Source of the DNA: Rheinheimera sp. 1928-s
GTDB taxonomy: Bacteria; Pseudomonadota; Gammaproteobacteria; Enterobacterales; Alteromonadaceae
Assembly (NCBI RefSeq): GCF_029269265.1
Contig: NZ_JARIXP010000003.1
Coordinates: 202,135-266,134, forward strand
Direction: 5' to 3'
DNA: 64,000 nt
Shown here: positions 24,165 through 33,304 of the stretch, in pieces
How the letters are laid out: the number at the start of each line of letters is the position of its first letter
Numbering within the stretch: the stretch's first letter is position 1
Position numbers and translations under genes: made by a program
The notes under the pieces: model-generated
Told to the model about the DNA's origin: nothing
The model's input: only the letters and a program-made list of their open reading frames with translations
Databases searched by the model: none

Positions 24165-25884
24165 TGCTGACTCCTCGTTCTATCCAGTATTTGATCACAG
24201 CGGTAACCCGGTCCGACTCACGGTTGGCCAGCAATTGCAGGTGACTGATTTGCTGAGCAAACTCTGAGCCCACTTCAGGTAAATGCATATTATGTTGTGG
24301 ACCAGTCGCCTGAGTATTCGGCAACGCAGGATCAGCGGTAGCGTCCAGTACAGCAGGTCCTGTTGTGACGTCAGCGTTTTGCATTTGTGCTGCAGTATGA
24401 GTTCCAGTCGTGCCCTGAAACCCGGCAGCGTGTTGCTCTTTACTTTTGCGGCTCACCAGATGATTGACCAAAGGCCTTACGCCAAAAATCACTAGGGCAA
24501 GACCAATAATGGCGCCAATTAAATAGCGTAAGTACTCTTTCATTTCGGGCATTTGCCACCAGGCCATACCTTCCATCTGAGCCGCCGCATCACTCTGAAC
24601 AAAACCAAAACTGGTGATATTAAACTGATCACCACGTTCAGCCTGATGGCCTGTCGCAGTTTTAATCATTTCACCTAATTGGGCTAAACGTTCAGGAGTC
24701 CAGGGCGTTGCACCAGCTGCAGCTTCATTCACCAGCACAGAGACACTTTGACTGCGTACCCGGCCAATTTCATAACGGGTATGAGTGATGGCTTTACCGG
24801 TATCAAATTCGCGGCGTATTTCATTGCGTTGGGAGGTACGTTCATTATTTTCCGGCGCTGCTTCGGCGCCCTGTTGCACCGGTACTGGCGGCTGATTCGC
24901 TAAAGAGCCAGGAATACCCATCGCCAGTTGATCCAACATGGAATCCGTTTTGCTGTTTTCGCTTTTTAACACGCCTTCTTTATCCAGCGCTTCGCGGGTT
25001 TCTTCCACCACGTTAAAATCAACATCGGCCGACACCTGGATCCGGTAATTGCCATCCCCCAAAATAGGCAGCAACATAATGGACGCACGTTCTTCGACCG
25101 AGCGTTCTACTTTTTCAATAAAAGCGAGTTTCTTGTCGGTTTCTTTGCCCACAGGAGTTTCGTCAAACAAGTCGCCACTGACTAACTTGCCACGCTGATC
25201 CACCACTGAAATTTTGCGGCTATCAAGGCCCGGAATACTACCCGACACCAGACTGACAATAGCTTCGACTTGTTCAGGTTTGAGGTTGTAGCCTGGCGCT
25301 AAATCCACCATCACTGAAGCCGCAGATTGTTCTTCCTGCCGGCCAACAAACAAATTGCGTTTTGGAATAGCCAAATGCACCCGCGCATTACGCACACCAT
25401 CCATAGTGATAATGGTACGGGCCAGTTCACCTTCTAAGGCATGCTGATATTGCATCGATTCCATAAACTGACTGGTACCCATGGTCACTTTGTCCTGCAT
25501 CGCAGACAACCCCTCAGGCATCGCAGCCTTAATACCGCGGGCCGCCAGTGTGATACGGGCATCAGCCAAACGTTCTTGCGGCACCATAATGTTGCCGCTG
25601 TCGGTATCAATACGGAAAGGGAACTGCTCTTTGTCCAAAATTTCGACTATACCGGCTTTGTCGTAATGCTCCTGATTGCCGTACAAAGGCACAAAGTTTT
25701 TTGCCGAAGTCCAGAGGATCACCACTATGGTGGCGGCGACTAAAGTAGCCAGTAATGCAATAGAGGCCAGGCTTTTATCGCCCGCAGGTAACCAGTTTAT
25801 TTTGCTGGATAAGTTAATGACTCTTTCCCGCAGTCTGTTGTCTGACGCTGCGACAGGCAGGGCTTTTGCCAATTCAGTTTTCAT
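24145..25884 (-). CDS. fliF: Flagellar MS-ring protein FliF
   Basis: The 579-residue protein has two membrane helices (near residues 41-61 and 445-467). Between them lie ring-building motifs, including VPLYGNQEHYDKAGIVEILDKEQFPFRIDTDSGNIMVP and ARVHLAIPKRNLFVGRQEEQSAASVMVDL. The C-terminal tail binds FliG. It nucleates assembly of the basal body in the inner membrane. It follows fliE after 12 bp. Confidence 0.97.
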   Translation of the reverse strand: MKTELAKALPVAASDNRLRERVINLSSKINWLPAGDKSLASIALLATLVAATIVVILWTSAKNFVPLYGNQEHYDKAGIVEILDKEQFPFRIDTDSGNIMVPQERLADARITLAARGIKAAMPEGLSAMQDKVTMGTSQFMESMQYQHALEGELARTIITMDGVRNARVHLAIPKRNLFVGRQEEQSAASVMVDLAPGYNLKPEQVEAIVSLVSGSIPGLDSRKISVVDQRGKLVSGDLFDETPVGKETDKKLAFIEKVERSVEERASIMLLPILGDGNYRIQVSADVDFNVVEETREALDKEGVLKSENSKTDSMLDQLAMGIPGSLANQPPVPVQQGAEAAPENNERTSQRNEIRREFDTGKAITHTRYEIGRVRSQSVSVLVNEAAAGATPWTPERLAQLGEMIKTATGHQAERGDQFNITSFGFVQSDAAAQMEGMAWWQMPEMKEYLRYLIGAIIGLALVIFGVRPLVNHLVSRKSKEQHAAGFQGTTGTHTAAQMQNADVTTGPAVLDATADPALPNTQATGPQHNMHLPEVGSEFAQQISHLQLLANRESDRVTAVIKYWIERGVSIESVKS

Positions 25885-25896
25885 CTGGATCCCGCC

Positions 25897-26214
25897 TTAC
25901 AGAGACATACGCATGATGTCATCAACACCATTCATCACTTTGTTGCGAATTTGCAGCAACATCGAAAAACTCAAATCCGCTTTTTGACTAGCAACCATAG
26001 CCCCCACCACATCGTCGCTGCGGCCTGCATCTACGGCAGCCATCATGTCAGACGACAAATTTTGCTGCGCATTGATGGAGCGTAAAGCAGAAGCAAAATC
26101 ACCAGACATTGAGCTGTCGTTGCTGGTTGGCATCACCTGCTCGTTGCTGGCAATTTGCTGTAACTGGTTAAACTGGCTGAGTAAAACATCTTGGGTATTT
26201 AACGGAGAAATCAT
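25897..26214 (-). CDS. fliE: Flagellar hook-basal body protein FliE
   Basis: The 105-residue protein has the FliE C-terminal helix pair DFASALRSINAQQ...GAMVASQKADLSFSMLLQIRNKVMNGVDDIMRMSL. FliE joins the MS ring to the proximal rod. In the secondary flagellar systems of Vibrio and Aeromonas it follows lafK, as here; 18 bp separate the two. Confidence 0.94.
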   Translation of the reverse strand: MISPLNTQDVLLSQFNQLQQIASNEQVMPTSNDSSMSGDFASALRSINAQQNLSSDMMAAVDAGRSDDVVGAMVASQKADLSFSMLLQIRNKVMNGVDDIMRMSL

Positions 26215-26232
26215 AGCTGGTTCTTCCTGCGG

Positions 26233-27546
26233 TTAAGCTATTGCATCAATATCAACGCCATGCTCACGCATAGCGGCCAGTTTGTAGCGTAAGGCTCTGG
26301 TGCTGACACCCAAAGCCTCGGCAGCCCGGGTTCTGTGACCATTAAATTGGTTCAGTACACCCAGAATGTAATCAAATTCGGCATTCTTTTTGTTGAGTTT
26401 CAGATGGTTAATGCTGGCGGCTTCAGGTGCTGTCACAGCAGGCAGAGGCAAGTTCAGGTCTATTGCCTGCACTTCAATACCCCGCGCCATCACCAAAGCA
26501 CGCTGCACCACGTTTTCCAGTTCACGCACATTGCCAGGCCAGCTGTACTGACATAAGGCCGCTTTGGCTTCTTTGCTCAATACATATTTGCCATCGGCAT
26601 ACTTCTGCACAAAAAACTCGGCCAGCGGAATAATGTCGTCTTTGCGTTCGCGTAACGCGGGCCAACTCAATGGCAATACATCCAGACGGTAAAACAAATC
26701 CTGACGGAACAAGCCCTGATCCACCAACTGGCGTAAGTCTTTGTTACTGGCGGCTATCACCCGCACATCCAGTTTAATTTTGCTGTTGCTACCCAGGCGC
26801 TCTAACTCACGCTCCTGCAATACCCGCAATAATTTGGCCTGCAATGGCAGTGGCAATTCAGAGATTTCATCCAGCAGCAAAGTGCCACCATTGGCCGATT
26901 CAAACTTACCAATCTGCTGACTGACAGCGCCGGTAAAGGCACCTTTGTTGTAACCAAACAACATGGCTTCGAGCATATTGTCCGGAATAGCAGCACAGTT
27001 TACCGCCACATAAGTCTGATCACGGCGGGCCGACACGTTGTGAATATAACGGGCTAAACGCTCTTTACCCGTGCCTGACTCACCATGCAGCAATACGGTT
27101 GCATCAGTTTGAGCTGCCCTGTTGGCCAACTGCAGTACCTGTCGGCTGCCCAACGATACAGCCACTAAATCTTTTAAACCGCGACTGATAGAGGAGGCGT
27201 TACGAATGGTGTTTTGTAATTGCTGCTGGTTAAAAGGTTTCAGCAGATAATCAATAGCACCGTAATTCAGGCTTTCAGCTGCAACCGCATGCTGATCTTT
27301 TTCCACCAATACGATGACCTGACAGGATGGATGTTGTTTTTTCAGCAACACCAATAAATCCAAAGTGCGCATTTCGGCCAGTTCGGCGGCCATCACCACT
27401 ATATCCGGTTGTTGCAAAGAGCAAGAGTTCAGCACTGCACTCAGATTGGCGGCATGGTGTAACTGAAAACCTTCAGCTTTGACACAAAGCATCAGGTCCT
27501 GTCCCGGCCGGCATTGTTCAATCCAAAGTAAATGTTTCATAGTCAT
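26233..27546 (-). CDS. lafK: Sigma-54-dependent flagellar activator LafK
   Basis: The 437-residue enhancer-binding protein has a receiver-like N domain (1-120) without the phosphoacceptor Asp: the expected position reads DIVVMAAELAEM, while the late KPF lysine is kept. The AAA+ domain is complete, with Walker A GESGTGKE, the sigma-54-contacting GAFTGA loop (NKGAFTGAVSQQ), Walker B LLLDEISEL and SWPGNVRELENV. A Fis-type HTH closes it (NGHRTRAAEALGVSTRALRYKLAAM). LafK is the master activator of lateral flagellar genes; sigma-54 sites are visible before flgB and fliT. It is placed between motY and fliE as in Vibrio parahaemolyticus. Confidence 0.92.
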   Translation of the reverse strand: MTMKHLLWIEQCRPGQDLMLCVKAEGFQLHHAANLSAVLNSCSLQQPDIVVMAAELAEMRTLDLLVLLKKQHPSCQVIVLVEKDQHAVAAESLNYGAIDYLLKPFNQQQLQNTIRNASSISRGLKDLVAVSLGSRQVLQLANRAAQTDATVLLHGESGTGKERLARYIHNVSARRDQTYVAVNCAAIPDNMLEAMLFGYNKGAFTGAVSQQIGKFESANGGTLLLDEISELPLPLQAKLLRVLQERELERLGSNSKIKLDVRVIAASNKDLRQLVDQGLFRQDLFYRLDVLPLSWPALRERKDDIIPLAEFFVQKYADGKYVLSKEAKAALCQYSWPGNVRELENVVQRALVMARGIEVQAIDLNLPLPAVTAPEAASINHLKLNKKNAEFDYILGVLNQFNGHRTRAAEALGVSTRALRYKLAAMREHGVDIDAIA

Positions 27547-27563
27547 AGCTTCACTCTTGTCTT

Positions 27564-28400
27564 TCAGCTTTGAGTACGGATCAAACGGATCAGTACTCTC
27601 CTGTTGTGAGATTGTGTTTTGTTGCCAGCACCAGCCGGGTATCTGTTGCCATGGGCACGGATTTCCAGCTTGTTTTTACTGACCCCAAATTCAATTAAAT
27701 GTGACGCCACTTCATCAGCGCGTTCTTCGGACATCACTCTGTTGGCGATGCTGCTTCCCATATCGTCGGTATAGCCGTCTATCAGTACTTTTTTAACTGC
27801 TTTGTCTTGCTGAATATAAAGCGCCAGCGTTTTCAGATACGCGACATCATCGGCTGAAGGCTGGCGTTTATTCACAGGGTAAAACAGTTGGAATTCGCGG
27901 GCCTGGGCCCAGGACAGAGGTAATAAGCCATTGATACAGTGTTGAAATTCGGCGAGGGCAGAAGAGGATTTAATATTAGGTACTGTCAGAGTGATTTCCT
28001 GACCAGGCATATCCAGCACCAACTGCAGCCAGTAACCTTGTTGCAGCTGCTGCATCACAACCGGCACCTGCTCAATAAAACGCGCCACTTTGGCATTGAT
28101 AAAAGTAGGGGAAAACTTCACAGCCGGTGCTATCTGCTCAGACTGCCAGCCCGCGGTCACTACATGACCTTGTACATCCTGCAATTCCAGATGAGCTGCG
28201 TGCAAAGTCAGTTGCATTTCAATAGCCCGGGCAGGCTCTTTACTAAAAGCCAAAGTCCCCATGGCCCCTAAATCCTGCTCCATCCGGCAATGAAACTGAT
28301 CGCCACTGATACGCCATTGTGATTGATCCATAGCTGGCGTGTACTGCGGGGAAGCAGTTGCTAGTGCCAATGTTAGCCAAAGACCTGACAAAGAAGTCAT
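27564..28400 (-). CDS. motY: MotY-like T-ring / OmpA-family flagellar protein
   Basis: The protein is about 278 residues, with a periplasmic N domain (QSQWRISGDQFHCRMEQDLGAMGTLAFSKEPA...) and a C-terminal OmpA peptidoglycan-binding domain (VLIDGYTDDMGSSIANRVMSEERADEVASHLIEFGV...HNRRVLIRL). MotY forms the basal T ring that anchors stators. A longer frame opens at a TTG (28478) but gives an odd leader; the ATG at 28400 (MTSLSGLWLTLALATA, a weak signal) or the adjacent TTG at 28403 with AAAAGGA upstream fits better. It heads the operon that has a c-di-GMP riboswitch in its leader. No motX is present. Confidence 0.85.
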   Translation of the reverse strand: MTSLSGLWLTLALATASPQYTPAMDQSQWRISGDQFHCRMEQDLGAMGTLAFSKEPARAIEMQLTLHAAHLELQDVQGHVVTAGWQSEQIAPAVKFSPTFINAKVARFIEQVPVVMQQLQQGYWLQLVLDMPGQEITLTVPNIKSSSALAEFQHCINGLLPLSWAQAREFQLFYPVNKRQPSADDVAYLKTLALYIQQDKAVKKVLIDGYTDDMGSSIANRVMSEERADEVASHLIEFGVSKNKLEIRAHGNRYPAGAGNKTQSHNRRVLIRLIRTQS

Positions 28401-28478
28401 CAAACTGAATGTCCTTTTAACCCGTAAAACCGCAATCGACAAAACGCCAACTACAAACCAGACAGTATTAAAAGGCAA

Positions 28479-29021
28479 AAAAAGCAGACAGGCATACAGC
28501 CAAATCCTGGACGGATCTGTGTTGTATCCACCTGAACAGGTGAAACCAAGGTCTGACCATCACTGATCAACCTTCAGGTTCACCTTTTGGGTGACCGCTT
28601 GCTAATGCAACCCCGCTATCGTAGATCCTGAAGGATCCTTAGACCGGAGGCTTTGCGTCCTGACCTTTAAGCCAGTTTGCCTTTTAATTTCTAAGCTTGT
28701 TAGAAAAATGAGGTTCTGAACAAAAATGAACTCTCACTTAATACTCTACAATAAACAAAAAAAAATTGGCTGCAAGCTTTATTTGATAGGGTTCAATCGT
28801 TTACCTGAAAAAACACCCATCAGTGCACACCAATATTTTTTAACAAATAATCTACAAAACTTCATGTAGTTCAATAACATACATATGTTAACTATGATAC
28901 ATGACCTTTTGGTGACAAAGTTACGCTCAATTATGAATTCAAGCTGAATTGCGCCAGGCCGCCTCATTTGTGAGATGAATGGTTTAAGTTTAGATCCTTT
29001 TTTGTCGTTATTTAATCGCTT
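28479..29021. other. 540-bp AT-rich leader region between flhA and motY
   Basis: This gap holds the motY-operon promoter region and 5' leader. From the flhA side it contains an AT-rich stretch (28690-29000) with A and T runs and no clear flhA terminator. The c-di-GMP aptamer follows at about 28601-28694. Then come small hairpins on the minus strand: TCACC/GGTGA near 28577-28592 and CACCTG-TT-CAGGTG at 28529-28542. I scanned for sigma-54 spacing (GG-N10-GC) upstream of the aptamer and found none. An ORF at 28779-28967 has no coding support. Confidence 0.7.
28601..28694 (-). promoter_or_regulatory. Cyclic di-GMP-I (GEMM) riboswitch aptamer
   Basis: Read on the minus strand, the class-I c-di-GMP core is present in order: AAAGGCAAAC (with the G that contacts the ligand), a P2-type stem CTGGC/GTCAG with a TTAAAG loop, the near-invariant GGACGCAAAGCCTCCGG, TCTAA, stem GATCC-TTCA-GGATC, and TACGATAGCGGGGTTGC. 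This matches the Vc2-type consensus (GGGACGCAAAGCCUCCGG...GGUAGCGGGGUU) closely. It lies about 200 bp upstream of the motY start and in the same orientation, so it should place motY-lafK-fliEFGHIJ under c-di-GMP control. Alternative pairing downstream (AGGTGAACC with GGTTTCACCT) could be the expression platform, but no classical terminator is obvious. Confidence 0.93.
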
Positions 29022-31094
29022 TTAACCCAGCGTACCTAACACATTGACCCGAATCTGTTCTGGAATTTCGTTATAAGACAACACAACCAGCGATCCTTGA
29101 GTAAAAGTACGGGCGTATCTGGCCAGCAAAGGTCGCAATTGTGGCAACACCACTAATACTGGTTGATAACCCTGGCGTTGCATTTGTTCTTTCACTTGTG
29201 GCATAGCACGCTGAAACTGGCTCAGTAAATTAGGCGCTACAGGGAAACTGTCCAGCGCTACTTTGCCCGCCTGCATCGCCTGATTTAACGCACTTTGTAA
29301 GGTTTGTTCCAGCTTCTCATCCAAACTATAAGCCGCCAGTTCTTCGCGCTCTCCCAGTACCTGCTTCACCAGTACTCGTTGCAAAGCACAGCGCACGTCG
29401 CTGGTGAGTAAAATAGGATCTTTGGTCACTTCTGCACTATCGACCAAGGCTGTGGCTATAGTCACCACATCCCCTAAACTAACCTGCTCTTTCAGTAACA
29501 AGCGATAGACTTTGAGTTGCAGATTAGGCGTCAAAGCCTTTTCTAAACTTTCAGCCAAAGTTGGTGCGACATGCGCAAGGCGTTTGTTAAATTGTTTAAT
29601 ATCTTCAAACAAAAATAAGTCAGCCAGATTTTCTTTAATCACTTTGCCTACATGAGTGGCGATGACTGTGGCCCCGTCCACCACCGAATAGCCCAAATTC
29701 AGCGCCTTGGATTTCTGCTCTGGCTCTATCCAGACCGCTTCCAAGCCATAAGCCGGATCAACGGTCAGCTCACCATCCATCTGACCATAAATATCGCCAG
29801 TGTTCAGCGCCAGCAGCTTTTGTGGCTGTAATTTGCCTGACACTAAGGGGACTCCGGCCAGCTTAATGCGGTACTCCTGAGGATTCTGTTTTAAGCTGTC
29901 GCGCACCCGTACTTCGGGGAGTAAAAAGCCGGATTGCTCGGACAAGGTTTTACGCACACCTCTTAAGGTTTGCAATAAAGTTTCGCCTTGTTCTTTGTCC
30001 GCCAGATACACCAGCCGAAAACCCAGTTCTATTGAAATACGGTCAATAAAAGGCAAATCATCCCAGACCAGAGTGGCTGGTTCCTGACTGATTTTTTCGG
30101 TCAGGGCCTCAACTTCAGTGTAACTGCGGCCATCGGCTTTTTGTTGTAAACGCCAGGCGGCAAAATACAGAGGTGCAGCAAATATCAAAAAAGCAAAGGT
30201 AGGCATACCAGGCACTAAACCCAGCACTGTCATAATCAAACCTGCCGTCAGTAGAACACGAGGTGAAGCCAACAACTGACGGCCCACTTCGTCTGACATT
30301 TCGCCTTCGTCATTCATCCGGGTGACAATAATGGCTGCGGCGACAGACATCAGTAATGACGGCACCTGAGCCACTAAACCATCACCTATGGTTAATAAGG
30401 CAAAACGCTGAAACGACTCGCCTAAGCCCAGGCCATGCATAAAGACGCCTATGGCCACACCACCCAGCAGGTTAATCACCAATATGACTAAACCCGCTAT
30501 GGCATCACCACGCACAAACTTAGACGCACCATCCATAGATCCATAAAAGTCGGCTTCTTTGGCTATGGTCTGACGCCGTTCTTTGGCTTGCTCCGGCGCT
30601 ATTAAACCGGCATTTAAGTCGGCGTCTATCGCCATTTGTTTGCCCGGCATGGCATCCAGCGTAAAACGGGCAGCCACTTCAGAGATACGTTCGCCCCCTT
30701 TGGTGATCACCACAAAGTTGATAATCATCAGAATGATAAAAACCACCATACCCACGACGTAGTTGCCGCCAATTACCACTTCACCAAAGGCTTGTACTAC
30801 ATTACCAGCGACATGAGTTCCCTCATGACCATTCAGTAATACCACCCGGGTTGAGGCCACATTCAGTGTTAAGCGCATCAAAGTTGCGACCAGTAACACA
30901 GTCGGAAACACAGAAAAATCCAGCGGTTTTTGGCTGGACACAGCCACCAGCAGAACGATGATCGACAGCACTATGTTAAAGGTGAATAGCACATCCAGCA
31001 GCCAGGCTGGCAAAGGCAACACCACCATGGCCAAAACGGCCAGCAGTAACACAGGAATTGCGGTGTAGGGTTGGGTAAAAGAACGCCAGTTCAC
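29022..31094 (-). CDS. flhA: Flagellar export gate protein FlhA
   Basis: The 690-residue protein has about eight N-terminal membrane helices (1-320), including the conserved loop region MPGKQMAIDADLNAGLI and FYGSMDGASKFVRGDAIAG. A cytoplasmic four-subdomain C terminus follows that binds export chaperones. It forms the nonameric proton-driven export gate. It is the last gene of the long fliT-flhA operon; its start overlaps the flhB stop by 4 bp. Confidence 0.97.
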   Translation of the reverse strand: MNWRSFTQPYTAIPVLLLAVLAMVVLPLPAWLLDVLFTFNIVLSIIVLLVAVSSQKPLDFSVFPTVLLVATLMRLTLNVASTRVVLLNGHEGTHVAGNVVQAFGEVVIGGNYVVGMVVFIILMIINFVVITKGGERISEVAARFTLDAMPGKQMAIDADLNAGLIAPEQAKERRQTIAKEADFYGSMDGASKFVRGDAIAGLVILVINLLGGVAIGVFMHGLGLGESFQRFALLTIGDGLVAQVPSLLMSVAAAIIVTRMNDEGEMSDEVGRQLLASPRVLLTAGLIMTVLGLVPGMPTFAFLIFAAPLYFAAWRLQQKADGRSYTEVEALTEKISQEPATLVWDDLPFIDRISIELGFRLVYLADKEQGETLLQTLRGVRKTLSEQSGFLLPEVRVRDSLKQNPQEYRIKLAGVPLVSGKLQPQKLLALNTGDIYGQMDGELTVDPAYGLEAVWIEPEQKSKALNLGYSVVDGATVIATHVGKVIKENLADLFLFEDIKQFNKRLAHVAPTLAESLEKALTPNLQLKVYRLLLKEQVSLGDVVTIATALVDSAEVTKDPILLTSDVRCALQRVLVKQVLGEREELAAYSLDEKLEQTLQSALNQAMQAGKVALDSFPVAPNLLSQFQRAMPQVKEQMQRQGYQPVLVVLPQLRPLLARYARTFTQGSLVVLSYNEIPEQIRVNVLGTLG

Positions 31095-32245
31095 AATGTA
31101 CTTCCTCGCTCATTGGCCTGTTTTTGCAGGCTGGACGGAATAAAAATATCGGGAATAGGTGCAGGCTTTTGGCCTCGCCCCTGTTTATACGCTTTGAGTT
31201 GCATCACATAGGTCAGTACATAAGCCACAGCTGTGTAGAGGCCTTTGGGCACTTCCTGATCCACCCGGGTGGAGAAATAAATAGCCCGGGCTAAAGGTGG
31301 TAACTCAATCACTTCCAACTGATGCGTTGCGGCCAGTTCACGAATGCGCAATGCCATCTGGTCCACCCCTTTGGCCACTACATAAGGGGCTTTGGCTTTT
31401 TGCTCCGAGTACTTCAGCGCTACCGCATAATGAGTGGGGTTGGTAATAATCACATCAGCAGTCGGCACTCTGTCTTCAATACGTCTGTTGGCTATCTGGT
31501 ACTGGATTTGCCTAATCCGGCCTTTAATTTCTGGGTTGCCATCTGTTGATTTGCGCTCGTCTTTTACTTCCTGTTTGGTCATTTTCAGCTTGCTGGCCAC
31601 TTTATACTGCTGAAAAGGCACGTCGATAGCAGCCACGATTAACAGCACCAGCGCCAGCATCATCAGACTGAATGACAGCACTTCCAGCCCGTCTTTGGCT
31701 GCAGTAGCTAAATCCATGCGCTGCAAAAACAATAAGCGAGTCGCCAGATGGCTCATCAATCCCCATAAACACAAACCCAGCAGCAGTACTTTTAAAATTG
31801 ATTTGGCTAGCTCAACCAGGCTTTCGCTGCCAAACATCCGGCCTAAACCGGCGATAGGATTCATATTGCTGAATTTTGGCCCCAGTAATTTACTGGAAAA
31901 AATAGCGCCTCCCGGCAACATGCCAGCTATCCAACTGGCGATAAACAAAGTCAGTAGAAAGGGCATGCTGGCCCCCAACATGGCCAACAAGGCATCGGCT
32001 ATAGATCCCGTCATTAAGTCCCCCTGCTTGAGCGAGTCTTTATCCAGTTGCCAACTGCTTTCTACCAACTGATAAAACAACTGCATAAACAAGTCAGCAA
32101 ACCACAACAAAGAAGCACTACCCAATAACAGCAACAAGGCAGTATTCAGCTCTTTTGAGCGTGCCACCTGCCCCTCTTTGCGCGATTTTTTAAGCCGCTG
32201 CTCTGTGGGTTGTTCGGTTTTGTTCTGACCGGTATTTTCTGACAT
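31091..32245 (-). CDS. flhB: Flagellar export switch protein FlhB
   Basis: The 384-residue protein opens with TEQPTEQRLKKSRKEGQVARSKEL, has four membrane helices, and carries the autocleavage site NPTH in DVIITNPTHYAVALKY. Cleavage there switches export from rod/hook to filament substrates. The cytoplasmic tail extends about 100 residues past NPTH. Genes fliR and flhA flank it closely. Confidence 0.97.
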   Translation of the reverse strand: MSENTGQNKTEQPTEQRLKKSRKEGQVARSKELNTALLLLLGSASLLWFADLFMQLFYQLVESSWQLDKDSLKQGDLMTGSIADALLAMLGASMPFLLTLFIASWIAGMLPGGAIFSSKLLGPKFSNMNPIAGLGRMFGSESLVELAKSILKVLLLGLCLWGLMSHLATRLLFLQRMDLATAAKDGLEVLSFSLMMLALVLLIVAAIDVPFQQYKVASKLKMTKQEVKDERKSTDGNPEIKGRIRQIQYQIANRRIEDRVPTADVIITNPTHYAVALKYSEQKAKAPYVVAKGVDQMALRIRELAATHQLEVIELPPLARAIYFSTRVDQEVPKGLYTAVAYVLTYVMQLKAYKQGRGQKPAPIPDIFIPSSLQKQANERGSTL

Positions 32246-32250
32246 CAGGC

Positions 32251-33027
32251 TTAACTCATCACCAGTTGCATCACGCCCAACACATGCTCAGCCAGCACAG
32301 AAAAGTGGTTGCCCATCTGGCTTAAGGTTAAAAACACACACACAAAACCCAGCAGCAGCGTCATAGGAAAACCTAAAGAAAATAAATTCATACTGGGTGC
32401 AGAGCGGCTAGCAATACCAAAAGTAAGGTTCACCAGCAGCATGGCAATAATGGCAGGCAATGCCACCAACAAGGCAGCACCAAACATCCAGCCAAATAAA
32501 TTCACCAGCAGCATTAAATCCAACTGATACAAGCTGGCACCGACAGGCCATAAACTGAAACTGTCGACCATAATTTGCAGGCTGATCAGATGGCCGTTCA
32601 GTGCAAAAAATAATAAGGCTGTCATCACCCAAAATAACTGGCTGAGTACAGATACCGAATCGCCGCTGGCCGGGTCGTTCATCATCGCCATTGACAAGCC
32701 CATTTGCATCGAAACCATCAGGCCAACCAATGCCAGTACCTCAAACAACATCCGTACTGCACCGGCCATAATGACGGCGAAAATCACCTGCTCCAACGTC
32801 ACTACGGCGCCTTCCAGTGAAAAAGGGTCTATGGCTTTGACTTCAACAGCAGGGGCCAGTAAAAAGCTGAGAAACAATGCCAGAATGATACGGGCTCTTG
32901 GCACAACAGCTGGGTTATCAAATACAGGCAAAGCCCAGAAAAATGCAGCCAGCCGGACAAAAGGCCACCATAAGGTACCAAACCACACCATCAGTTGATC
33001 TGTTGTCAGGCTTAATAACGAGCTCAT
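32251..33027 (-). CDS. fliR: Flagellar export protein FliR
   Basis: The 258-residue protein has about six hydrophobic segments and the family pattern WWPFVRLAAFFWALPVFDNPAVVPRARIILALFLSFLLAP near the N terminus, with FGIASRSAPSMNLFSLGFPMTLLLGF later. With FliP and FliQ it forms the export-gate core inside the MS ring. It lies in the order fliP-fliQ-fliR-flhB-flhA. Confidence 0.96.
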   Translation of the reverse strand: MSSLLSLTTDQLMVWFGTLWWPFVRLAAFFWALPVFDNPAVVPRARIILALFLSFLLAPAVEVKAIDPFSLEGAVVTLEQVIFAVIMAGAVRMLFEVLALVGLMVSMQMGLSMAMMNDPASGDSVSVLSQLFWVMTALLFFALNGHLISLQIMVDSFSLWPVGASLYQLDLMLLVNLFGWMFGAALLVALPAIIAMLLVNLTFGIASRSAPSMNLFSLGFPMTLLLGFVCVFLTLSQMGNHFSVLAEHVLGVMQLVMS

Positions 33028-33034
33028 CAGACGT

Positions 33035-33304
33035 TCATCCCAACATAGCCGGGATCATTTGACTTAAATTGGCAAACCAATCGAGTAACTTTTGGATCAG
33101 CCAATGGCCGGCAAAAACCACCATCAACAGTGTCAGCAGCATACGGGGCAAAAAGGTCAGGGTTTGCTCCTGAATGGAGGTCGCAGCCTGAAACACCGCC
33201 ACTACAATACCCAGCAGCAAGCCCGGCACTATCAGCACCAGCAAAATCTCGATAATGGTAAAAATGGCGTCGCTAATTAGCTGTGTCGCCATACCCGGAT
33301 TCAT
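33035..33304 (-). CDS. fliQ: Flagellar export protein FliQ
   Basis: The 89-residue protein forms two membrane helices with the FliQ loop AVFQAATSIQEQTLTFLPR. The start overlaps the fliP stop by 4 bp. It is part of the FliPQR export-gate complex. Confidence 0.96.
   Translation of the reverse strand: MNPGMATQLISDAIFTIIEILLVLIVPGLLLGIVVAVFQAATSIQEQTLTFLPRMLLTLLMVVFAGHWLIQKLLDWFANLSQMIPAMLG

Noticed and set aside
28355..28372. A TGGCAC-containing, sigma-54-like sequence near motY (minus strand)
   Set aside because: It lies inside motY coding sequence and the -12 half reads ACTGC, so it is unlikely to be the operon promoter.
28779..28967. A 62-codon minus-strand open frame upstream of the riboswitch
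   Set aside because: It lies in AT-rich DNA, has Cys/Asn-rich random composition, no clear ribosome site and no known similarity.
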